This document shows, one piece after another, positions 12,931 to 23,031 of a stretch of 64,000 nucleotides of DNA (positions within the stretch are counted from its first letter, which is position 1; each line of letters starts with the position of its first letter). Below the pieces are notes generated by a model. The model did not search any database and had not been told where the DNA came from. It saw nothing but the letters and a program-made list of their open reading frames with translations. Made by a program: the position numbers and the translations under genes. The DNA is taken from NCBI RefSeq assembly GCF_030052815.1, contig NC_079500.1, forward strand, positions 7,338,298-7,402,297, given 5' to 3'. The DNA comes from Hevea brasiliensis. Taxonomy: Eukaryota > Streptophyta > Magnoliopsida > Malpighiales > Euphorbiaceae.

Positions 12931-13680
12931 AGAAAACTGATGCACGTACTCAACAAAATTCCAGAAAATGTCATTGGCTTTCGGAAGCTGAGAAAGCAAC
13001 AAGTTCATGCATGCGTGACAGTTTGAGAAACATATTCTCAGCTTTTGTGGCCAAGGACCTTGAACAACTCTAATTACTGGATATAAAGAGTTGCTATTTG
13101 TTGGAGGAAATAATAGTTGCAAAAGAGGATGAACAAGAAGAAGAAAGCAGGGAAAAAAATTGTGTTCCCTCAACTAAGGTCTTGGGAACTTTGAAGTTTG
13201 CCCAATCTTAAGAGTTTCTACAGTGGGATTTATGCTCTTGAATTTGCATTATTAGAAAAATTGAATTTTTGGGAATGTAATGAGATGAAGACTTCCACTT
13301 ATATATGGATCATTAAGCATGCCAAAGCTAAAGGAACTCCGAACAAATTATGCTTACCATCAATTAATAGGATATCCAGACCTTAAGGCAACAATGAGTC
13401 AATTATTCAACATGAAGAAAGAGGTATGATCTATTTGCTAGTAGCTTTTATTCTCTTGCCCCACCCAAGCTTTCTCTTTATATGCCAAGTCCTAATTTCT
13501 TGTAACTGCATGCATGCTTTCCTTTAGTTGCATATTGTCCTTTGGAAACTTCAGTTGTTGCACAGGAACTTGCTGTTACCATGTAAGATGGAGAGGGTGA
13601 ACTTGATCTTAATTTTGGAAGGTGGAATTTTAAAAGGTAAGATTTAATTTGGTAACATATAATTTTTTTTTTTTTTAAAG
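12931..13680 (+). pseudogene. Duplicated fragment of fourth CNL LRR exon
   Basis: Repeats about 10350-11060: 'aaaattccagaaaatgtcattggctttc' (split here for length), then the 'gttgcaaaagaggatgaa' block, the 'tggaatgtaatgagatgaag'-like block, the terminal-exon start 'caggaacttg' and a trailing poly-T. It starts mid-exon, so it is a partial tandem duplication of the relic's 3' end. Broken by frameshifts. Confidence 0.65.
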
Positions 13681-14431
13681 TAAAAGTAAAAATGTATTAG
13701 AGTCACAAACTTAATTATATTAAACTAAAATCACCTTAATATTTCTCCTTCAAAAAATCACCTTAATATTTGAGTACTGTAAGCTTTGAAATATTTTGAG
13801 AAAGCGCATGTGTTATTTAAAATTTATATTAAAAGTTATTTATCACATTAATAAATTAAATAATATGAAAGACTTCACAAAAAAAAAAAAAAAAAAAAAG
13901 TGGTTATTGCAACTTGTAAGCTTTTTGTCAAGAAATTTCCCCTGCCTTTGTGTTGTATTTGCTGTGTGAATGCTAGAAAGAAGGGCATCTATCCAAAATT
14001 TTTATCATCTTTTCATTCTTATATGGTAATTTTCCTCTTTTCACAGCACGTGAAATATAAATACTTCTTTAATTAGGACAAATAACTTCTCATTAGCTGG
14101 TAACTCTTTGTAACCTTCATTAATTTCCTAATTAAATTAATGCGACAGAAATAATTAAATTAATTTTATAAAAATTAACTTAATTAATCAAAAACTTAAA
14201 AATAATTATTTTTAATGTAGATAATTATATTATTTCTCGTACATTAAAAATTAAAAATTAAAAATTAGCAGCCAACTTGATATCACGAAACACAACATTT
14301 AGCATAAACCTTATTGTTTAGGATAGTATTTATTGAAGTTAAATATGCAAATGCACTATGCTTGTTATAAGTCTAACATAAACCTTATTGTTTACATTGT
14401 AAAAAAGGTAAAAACATGGCTCACGCTCTCC
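13681..14431. other. AT-rich intergenic
   Basis: Contains a poly-A run (about 13881-13899) and sequence repeating about 11100-11220. No gene seen. Confidence 0.5.
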
Positions 14432-14672
14432 ATTATTTGTGAAGCTTTGCTTTCAGAAAGTTATAAGTTATTTGGCGTTGGGATCAAGCTGAGGTGTTCA
14501 ACACACAATTTCATAAAAATAAATAAATAAATAAATGATTTGCTTTACGGAAATTATTTGTGAAACTTTGCTTTCAGAAAGTCAAAAGTTATTTGGCGTT
14601 GGGATCAAGCTGAGGTGTTCAACACACAATTTCATAAAAATAAATAAATAAATGATTTGCTTTACGGAAATT
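14432..14672. repeat. Tandem duplication, 121-bp unit, two copies
   Basis: The unit starts 'attatttgtgaa(g/a)ctttgc', includes 'ggcgttgggatcaagctgag' and ends in an (AAAT)n run that differs by one unit between copies. A weaker third relative lies at about 12750-12795. Confidence 0.8.
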
Positions 14673-14859
14673 ATTCATTTTTAGTGATGAGATATGGACA
14701 AGAAAGTAACCCTTTGCTTTTTTACTTTGCACATGCTTATGGACTTTAATTTTTTAGTGATGATATATGGACAAGAAGGAATCCCTATGGGTTTTTTTTT
14801 TTTAATTATTATTATTTCTTTATTTTTAGAATAGGAAGGGATATGGGTACATCCTTTGC

Positions 14860-14990
14860 AGATAACTCAGCTAAATGGATAGGAACATCCTCCATATGCT
14901 GCACTCAAACCATCTTTCGCTGAACGGTGAGCAAGACTGTTATCATTCCTAGAAACGTGATGGAAGGATAAAGAATGAATGTGACAAGTT
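14860..14990 (-). pseudogene. LINE-type RNase H C-terminal relic
   Basis: The minus strand reads 'FHHVSRNDNSLAHRSAK', matching the 'HVPRxxNxxADxLAK' terminal motif of the RNase H domain in plant non-LTR elements, with His in place of the motif Asp. It ends at a stop soon after. No other part of a LINE is recognisable. Confidence 0.45.
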
Positions 14991-15314
14991 GAGTTTTGAG
15001 CTTTGCAAATGAGTCAAATTAGAGCTTAGTAGTAATATTAAATTAACTCGGTTGAACTTGATTACACTACTATTTATTATTGAGAAAAAAAGAGAAAGAA
15101 CGTTAACAATAAATCAAGATGGTAACTTCCAAGCGGCGGCCAAGGCCATGTGAAGTAAAGAAGGACATTTTGTCTCGATAAAAACGCTTGAGATAAAAAG
15201 AACTGAAGCAACTAGAAGGAATAAAATAAAATAAAATGGAAGGGTAAAGGAATAATTTTATGCAGTGATAAAATCAAAGAAGCCGACATTTGATGGTGGA
15301 TGAATAAAGGAGAT

Positions 15315-16260
15315 AATTAAAAAAAAGGTGCTTTATTTTATTTTATTTTAATATATAATATGTAATACATATTCATTTCAATTTGCTATTACCGACAAAG
15401 ACATGGTTGGTCAATTATTGACAGTTGTATGTTTTTATATATATATGAAGTGATACAGATCTCCTCCTAGCTACTAAGCTATTTTCTTTGATTCTTGGCT
15501 TTCTGTGTTTGTTTGAGCTTTCTGAATTCACTGATCCTCTTGCTGTGTGTGAAGAGATGAAACTGTTCTTGCTTGTTAGCTACTCATCTCATGCTCACGC
15601 CTGCTGATTTTTGTTTCTCTTGAAAATTACTGCTCCAACGGGCTCTATTTGTAAGTTTAATTTGCTTGCTTTTGCTTTCTTTTTCTTTTTTTTTTTTTAA
15701 TTTATAATTTTCGCTGGATACATGCATGTTTCAGATGTAGGTTTATTCTAATTAAGCAGACATTCAAAGTTTTGAAAGAACCAGCCACTCTCTTTGTATT
15801 CGAAAGGTAGCGTTAAAATATTAATCCAAGGCTTCCTAGACAAGGAGACTTGCAGCTTCTGAGTGAAAACCAAGCACAAAAAAGAGCCCAAAACCCTTCT
15901 TACTTTTCAAGAATGAAACGAAAATCAACTTTCTGCCTTACCCTCCCATAAATTTGGCGTTATAATCTACTTATTACATGAGGAAATCAATCCATTTCCT
16001 GCCGTTATCTATTGGCAAAAAGCTTGAATTTTTTTAGTAGCAATGATTTTCTTGCTACTTTTATGATTGGTTGATTCTGAAAAATATTTGTATTCTTTTG
16101 CAGATTTAAGAGAGATAACTCAATCCCACTTGATTTTCAAGTTTGTTAGTAATGCATTATTGGATTTTGTATCTTTAAGTTTTTTTTTTTATTAATTTAC
16201 TTGCATTTTTTTTTATTTAAACTCGTGTTTTACTATTCTTGTTGCACATTTGTGTTTTAG
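15315..16260 (+). promoter_or_regulatory. CNL promoter, leader exon and leader intron (relic)
   Basis: 15315-15395 is homologous to sequence upstream of the two later CNL starts (about 22583 and 37852). A TATA-like run (about 15435-15445) precedes a pyrimidine-rich segment that could be a transcribed leader. 'CTATTT|GTAAGT' at about 15650 is a good donor, and 'TGTTTTAG' at 16260 is the acceptor conserved at all CNL 5' ends here. The likely arrangement is a non-coding first exon and an intron in the 5' UTR. Transcription start is inferred, not seen. Confidence 0.45.
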
Positions 16261-16570
16261 GTCTTGATTATTCTAGAAATATAGCTAGAGAAATGGAGAT
16301 TCTCATTGCCATTGCAAGTACAGTTGCTGGTGAAATTGCTTTCCCTGTCAAACAGTTGATCATCTTTATTTTCCTTTCATTCATACAGTCTCACTATAAT
16401 TGATATTCTTGCCTTTCTATGTACCATAGGTTGAATTTTGAAGTCTTTGGTAGATTTTTTTTCTGGGTAAGTCATCCATAAATATACTTGCTTTTTAATT
16501 TTTGGTATGAATTTTATTTGATACTTAAATATTTTGTAGATCAAATATGTTTAATGCAACTTATATATTT
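16261..16570 (+). pseudogene. CNL 5' end relic (36-codon CC start)
   Basis: After the conserved acceptor at 16260 an ATG at 16293 opens a frame starting MEILIAIAS, the N-terminus shared by the CNLs in this window. It diverges after about 20 codons and stops at 16401-16403, before any coiled coil or P-loop. The sequence ends at the LTR of a minus-strand copia (16571). A second copy of this fragment lies on the other side of that element. Confidence 0.65.
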
Positions 16571-17011
16571 TGTTATAACAAACACGCAAATCTAAGGCAC
16601 ACACACAAATCACATAATCACACAGTATTGAAAAGATAAGGAGAATAACACATGATTTAACGTGGTTTAACCATAAGGCCTACGTCCACGGGCAAGACAA
16701 GAAAAAAAGTTCCACTATGATGAAAAGAGTAAGATACAATCAATCAGAACTCTCAAAACTCTAACCCCAATGTGTTTCCCGAATATCTCACACACTTTTT
16801 TTGCAAGGGATAGAACATTATAATATTTATATTGGTTCATACCGCGGGGGCGCTGCCCTTGCACCCCCAAGGAGATCAATGGTGTGCCATTTGCTACCAT
16901 CATAGATCTCACTTTTTATCCCAATCGGGTCACAGTGCGAAAACTTTCGGGTCGGGTCACAATTCGGGTCGATAAAAAAACATATCCAAATTTCAAGCCA
17001 CAAAAATAACA
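16571..17011 (-). repeat. 3' LTR of copia-4
   Basis: 441 bp with inverted ends TGTTAT...ATAACA. On the minus strand it is preceded by a purine-rich tract (AAGGGAAAGAA, 17012-17024). The 5' partner LTR is absent. Confidence 0.65.
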
Positions 17012-17098
17012 ATTCTTTCCCTTGGCTTGAATTTCCTCTATCATCAACAAAATAATTATAAAAACACTCTGCCTTGCTATATGCCCTCGCAAAGGGCA

Positions 17099-17577
17099 TT
17101 ACTGAGCACTACAAACATCTACCAAGTCTAGGCAATGCCTAAACTTGCTGACTGTGACTCCCTTAGTTATCATATCTGTTGGATTATCATGTGTAGAGAC
17201 TTTTTGTACAACTACAGTTTCCTGAGATACAATATCCCAAATGAAGTGGTATTTGACATCAATGTGCTTAATTTGCTCATGGTACAGCTGATTCTTTGTG
17301 AGATGTATTGCACTCTGGCTGTCACAAAACACTGTTGACTTGTTTTGTATCAACCCAAGATCACCCACCAAACCTTGTAACCATAAAACTTCCTTACTGT
17401 CTCTACTAAGGCCATATATTCAGCCTCTATGGTAGACAAAGCAACTGTAGCTTGCAATGTTGCCTTCCAACTGATAGCACTTCCAGAAAGAGTAAACAAA
17501 TAACCTGTCAAAGATATTCTCTTGTCTAAGTCCCCTATAAAATCTGAATCCACATAGCCAACAACTAAATCACTCAT
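17099..17577 (-). pseudogene. Copia-4 RNase H region
   Basis: Two overlapping frames (17350-17577 and 17099-17371) together carry 'YVDSDFIGDLD', '[25 protein letters not shown]', '[13 protein letters not shown]' and 'HIDVKYHFI', the ordered RNase H motifs of copia elements. The frame change near 17360 breaks the protein. Confidence 0.8.
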
Positions 17578-17587
17578 CTTGGCCCTG

Positions 17588-18516
17588 TCAAATGTCAGAC
17601 CAACATTTCACTGCCTTCCAATGCTCTTTCCCAGGACACGCCATGTATCTACTCACAACACTAACTGCATGTGAAATGTTAGGTTGGGTGCATACCATAG
17701 CATACATGATGCTACCAACAGCACTCGAATAGGGAACACTGGACATGTGCTCCATCTCATCATCTGTTTTTGGTGACATGTCTACAGATAACTTGAAATG
17801 GGCAGCAATTGGAATAGTCACAGGCTTAGCATTATTCATGTTAAAACGCTTAAGCACTTTCTCAACATAGGCCTGTTGAGACAAGAAAAGCTTCCTAACA
17901 CTTTTATCCCTGGTAATTTCCATTCCCAATATCTTCTTTGCAGCACCCAAAATCCTTTATCTCAAACTCATCACTCAACTGCTTTTTCAGAATTTTAATT
18001 TGTGATATGCTTTTAGCAGTAATAAGCATGTCATCCACATACAACAACAAATAAACAAAGGAATCATATGAAAGCTTCTTATGATACACATAACTGTCAT
18101 ATGAACTATGATTAAAGCCATTATGAATCATGAATGTATCAAATCTTTTGTACCATTGCCTAGGAGACTATTTCAGACCATATAAATATTTCTTAAGCAA
18201 GCAAACATAGTTTTTCATACCTGGAATGACAAATCCCTCAGGCTGACTCATATAAATTTCTACTCACCATGCAAAATGTTGTCTTCACATCTAGTTGCTC
18301 AAGCTCTAGATCATGAAGAGCAACCATAGCAAGTAATACTCTGATAGAACTGTGCTTCACAACTGGAGAAAACACTGCATTAAAGTCAATCCCCTCCCTC
18401 TGAGTAAAGCCTTTTGCTACTAACCGTGCCTTATATTGAGGTGCTTCAACCCCTGGAGTGCCTTCCTTTTTCTTGAACACCCATTTGCAACCTACTACTT
18501 TTTGTCCCTTAGGCAA
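17588..18516 (-). pseudogene. Copia-4 reverse transcriptase
   Basis: Three frames cover the RT: '[17 protein letters not shown]' and 'LEQLDVKTTF' (18238-18516), 'LLYVDDMLITAKS' with the YVDD active site (17904-18131), and 'ILGMEITRD' to 'SAVGSIMYAMVCTQPN' (17588-17950). Stops between them (for example near 18170) inactivate it. Confidence 0.85.
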
Positions 18517-18753
18517 TGTTACAAGCTCCTAAGTCTGATTCTTGTGAAGAGATTCAATTTCTTCACTCATAGCACTGACCCACTGATCTGCATCTGAACA
18601 AGAAATATCTTCTCTATAATTGTTGGGTTCATGCACATCAAATGTTTCAGCAACTGACAAGGTAAATGCAACTAAATCTGCATATGCATATCTCTGCGGT
18701 GGTATAATCTGTCTTCTCTCTCTACCAGTTGTAATGCTATATGGTTCCTATTG

Positions 18754-19168
18754 CTATTGCTCAGGTGCATCCTCTTGTTGATTAGGATCTTGCACCTCAT
18801 CCTCTGAATCACTGGACTGAACTACTGAAGTATCAATATTAAGCTCCATTTGTTCTCTGACACCATGATCTGATTCTACTATTGACTTCTCCCTCTGACA
18901 ATCCAATGAAGCAGACTCATTAAATGTCACATCCCTGCTGATAATTAATCCTAGAGACTTTGGATCATTGCACCACAACCTGTAGCCTTTCACCCCAGAT
19001 GCATACCCTAGAAATATACATTTTCTTGGCCTCGGCTCAAGCTTACCATCTCTCACATGAGCATAAGCAGGGCAACCAAATACTCTCAGCTGAGAGTAAT
19101 TAGCAGGTGAACCGGACCAAATCTCAAAAGAAGTTTTGCATTCAATAGCTGTAGATGGACATCTGCAG
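18754..19168 (-). pseudogene. Copia-4 integrase C-terminal fragment
   Basis: Starts in the middle of integrase: 'FEIWSGSPANYSQLRVFGC' precedes 'RKCIFLGYASGVKGYRLW' and the 'SRDVTFNES' block, then an acidic linker. The catalytic DDE core lies upstream of the truncation point and is absent. Confidence 0.75.
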
Positions 19169-19224
19169 CTAATTATTGGTTAAAACTTTCAAAAAATAAA
19201 TGAAATTTTGAGTCTTGCCACTAA

Positions 19225-19620
19225 CTAGAATCTTTTTGGTAGCAATGACTTTTCTTGCTATTTTTATGATTGGCTGATTCTGAAATATAGTTGTATTCTT
19301 TTGCAGATTTAAGAGACAAAACTCTATCCTACTTGGAGATTCTTATTGCTATTGCAAGTCTGATTCTCGTGAAATTGCTTTCCCTGTCAAAGAGTTGATC
19401 ATCTTTATTTTTCTTTCATTCATACAGTCTCACTATAATTGATATTCTTGCCTTTCTATGTACCATAGGTTGAATTTTGAAGTCTTTGGTAGATTTTTTT
19501 TTCTGGGTAAGTCATCCATAAATATATTTGCTTTTTAATTTTTGGTATCAAATTTATTTGATACTTAAATATTTTGTAGATCAAGTATTTTTAATGCAAC
19601 TTATAGATTTATTCAACATC
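19225..19620 (+). pseudogene. Second copy of CNL 5' fragment
   Basis: Repeats 16037-16560 with two differences: it lacks about 120 bp containing the leader-intron end, and its start codon reads TTG ('ttggagattcttattgc' at about 19337). The shared 3' block ('ggttgaattttgaagtcttt') is nearly identical. It is non-coding as it stands. Confidence 0.65.
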
Positions 19621-20603
19621 ATACTGTCAATAAATATGGGCCAGGGTTTCTTGCCACATAGAGCTTATCACTGAGGAGAAATTATATAGTAAAATCGTGA
19701 TTTTGTATCAGTATTTGACATGAAATAATAAATTAATAATGAAATAACAGTTAAACATAAAAAGATAATTATAATTTAAAGAAAAAAATTATTTTTAATA
19801 CAGGAATAAAACTGAATTATATGGAATTTATTATAACTTAATTATTCCTATATAATTAGTTTGTCATTTCATAAATAATTACTCACATGGAATAACCGAT
19901 TCGTCATATAATTTCTCGTTGTTGAGGGATTTGTGACTTTATCTAGAATTGATGTGAGGTTCTGTGTCTCTTCCAATGTTGGACATTGAAACCTCCATAA
20001 AACCTCTGTAGAATGAAAAGAAAGTTATCATAGGAGAGATTTTAGAAATGAAGCCTTCAATAGTTAAGTTATTCTAGTAATTATATATATTAGAAAAAGT
20101 TGAATTTTGAGAATGTTGTGTCATGGAGAAGCGGATTATTTTTGCAGTATAGCTAGGATCCATTCTATTTATAACTATTTTGTAGTATGGTGCTTGACCT
20201 ACCCCTTAGGTATGCTATTGACATTTCTATAGAAGTGGTCCACCTACCTGTGTTGTCAAACTAGGTCCAGATTGGACCGATTAGTAAAACCAGTCTAATT
20301 AGGAATCCATATCTAATTTGGTCTAATTTAGATGTTAAACCTCTTTAATATTCGAATGAACTAAACCTATTCCAATGAATCGGACCATTGCACCTTAACA
20401 GAAAAAATAAATATGAGGGAGCCTGATTCATTCCTGGCACCACTGATGAAACTCGTGTCACAATGATCATGTAATCCATGCTTTGCTTTCGCCATTTTAA
20501 TACAATAAAATATATGTTATTATTTCAATGGGTTATTATATAATTTATTTATTTTATTAAATTATAATTTTTATATAGAAAAAATAAAAATTTTTACTTC
20601 ATC

Positions 20604-20653
<50 letters not shown>

Positions 20654-21640
20654 ACGGCTTGAGCTAGTCTCGTAAAAAATTGATCCTTATGAGTATGGTA
20701 AAGTCGAGGTGAGGCATGGCTTTGAGAGGTATTTTGCTAGCCTCTACACTTGGATTTTAAGCGAAAATTCCACTAAAGAGGTATCTCACTAGCGGGATTT
20801 GAATTAAGAGAGCTGTACAAAAGATCAACTCTCATATTTATGTATTGATATGATACACTGAGTGTGTAAATAGCTTAAAATTATTTTCTCGTGAGAATAT
20901 TAGGTAAATTATTTATAATGTGTATTGGATGTGTATTTCATGATAGAATTATATTAACTTTAGGAAGTTGTAGAAATTGTATCTGTAATCAACATCTAAA
21001 CTTACTGAATCGAATGCTTACTCCTATTCAAAAAAATCTTTTCCCCAAGTTACCACCCGCTTAATAGCTTCAACTCTTTATCTTAAGGGTCATAAACCCT
21101 CACTAGGAGTTTCTAATTCCTCTAAAAATACAAAACCCTATCTAAACACAGTGGATCCCCCAAGGAGAAAATTATTAGCAAAATATTCTTATAGGGCACT
21201 ATTAGGATGTATGCAGGTTTATACAATAATCATATGTTGGTATTGTAATTTGTGGCTTATAAAATTAACAGTGAGAACATTAGATAGTTTAAACAATTCC
21301 TTCAAATAAACTGTGATTTTTAACCTCTTATTCTCTATAGAACTCTTATGGAAAAATGCAACTTCAAGAGACATTTGCCCATCAACCTGCTAAAAGTGGC
21401 GCTTATGCCCACCACATATAGTGTGGCTATGCTGGTATAACTCCTCTCTAAGCCTTTGTGCCTCTTACTAGGTAGACACACTATCATAGCCTATCACAGT
21501 TAATTCAAATATGTCATCCTATGGGGTACATACATCCATGGCAGACCTTAGCATGTTTGCTTACCTAAATCTCATCATGTCCTTTATCCGATGATTATCG
21601 AAACACTAGACAGATGCATTTGTATGCTACATAAGGGATA
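19621..21640. other. Intergenic, AT-rich with TA microsatellite
   Basis: (TA)n at about 20608-20650. Around 20250-20390 there is a segment rich in 'ggtccag/ggaccg' motifs resembling dispersed plant repeats. No coding frame of substance and no RNA gene recognised. Confidence 0.5.
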
Positions 21641-21774
21641 AAATTGATGCTAGATGCAAGGAAGAATCATACAACCCACACACACATATGGTGGAGCCTA
21701 GCTTAACCCTTATCCATAACAAATAAGGGGCTTAGCACAAATGTATTATAAAATTTATTGCACATGATTTAAAG

Positions 21775-21815
<41 letters not shown>

Positions 21816-23013
21816 GTTATATTAAAAACACTTGATTTTTTATTTCTATAATAAGTTTTTGAATTTAATAGAAATATAATAGATTAAAATAATAGAAATA
21901 AATAAATAAATTGGCATAAGTAAGATTGGGTATTGAATTTTGTTTATTAATTTCATTTTAATAAACTAAATATTTTTTTAAAAATTAATAATTCTTATAG
22001 AATTAAAAATATAGAATTATAATAGAATTTTTAATAGAAGTACAATTATTAGTGACAAATGTATATGAAATTGTTTCTTCTATTGAAAGTATTAGTGATA
22101 GATAAAGCGTGTACGACTTTGTAAAGAAAAACTTCTTATTGCTGAAGTATTATTAATGGATATATTGCCATTAAAGGTAATTAATGACAAATTTTCATCA
22201 CTAAGTTATTATAGATTATAGATTAATAATAATTTTTATTTTCACTTATTACTTTCTTATTTTAGTTAATTGCTTCTTATAAAATTTTAAATTTAATTTA
22301 AGTTAAGTAGAACTAAAAATTTTAAATTTATAAAAACTTTAAAATTAACTTAAATAGTAAAAATATAATTGTAATTAATTTGAAAAATGAAGGGTATTTT
22401 TGATAAATTTAATATATATATTTAATATAGTTAAATTCTCAAAATCATAATTAATTATAAATAAATATTATTTTTTAAATTTAAAATAAATATACTAATG
22501 ATTCAATGAAAATATAAAAAATATGCTTGAAATTCATAGCAGTAATCAAGTAAGAATGAGAAAATTGACTTGTAATATACTATTAAAAAAAGGGTGATTT
22601 ATTTTATTTCATTTCATTTTAATATATTATATAATATTTATTTCAATTTAATTTATATTTTAGTTTATATTTTTTTCTAGGATTAATTACATTTGGTGGT
22701 TATTAAATTTCAAAATCAGTGATATTATTATATAATCTATTTTATTGTTTAATTAATTTTATTCTATTGTTTATTTTGTTAGTTTTATTGTTCAAAATGA
22801 ATGAAGTAAAATTTTGATTCTTGCAGTTTTGTGTATGCTCAATATACAAAAACTAACTTTGTTTATCGGTGTTTTCCGTTTGTCAGTAATCTATCCTTGG
22901 ATTTTGTATCTGTAGTTTTATATACACATATATGCCTTCCTTTAGTTTTTTTTTTTTTTTTTTTTAATATTTGAATTCGTGTTTTACTGTTCTTGTTGGC
23001 ATTTATGTTTCAG
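21641..23013 (+). promoter_or_regulatory. Upstream region and 5' UTR intron end of intact CNL
   Basis: This block is duplicated at 35735-38118, so it marks the conserved upstream sequence of the CNL unit. It contains (TA)n at 21777-21810 and an AT-rich body. 'TGTTTCAG' at 23006-23013 is the splice acceptor seen at all CNL 5' ends in the window. A counterpart of the leader exon at about 15480-15650 was not found here, so the true transcription start is unclear. Confidence 0.5.
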
Positions 23014-23031
23014 GTCTTGGTTATTCTGGAA

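Larger units (their letters stand above)
16571..19168 (-). mobile_element. Copia-4: 5'-truncated Ty1/copia
   Basis: Minus-strand element containing, from high to low coordinates, the integrase C-terminus, reverse transcriptase, RNase H, a polypurine tract and a 3' LTR. Phrases such as 'CIFLGYASGVKGYRLW', 'LLYVDDMLITA' and 'DSQSAIHL' place it near the TNT1/Tork type. Gag, protease, the integrase core and the 5' LTR are missing. Several frameshifts and stops make it dead. It separates two copies of a CNL 5' fragment. Confidence 0.85.

Noticed and set aside
20230..20400. 'ggaccg/ggtcc' rich segment as a possible hAT end
   Set aside because: Similar words occur in the hAT-like element, but no inverted ends or duplication could be located here.
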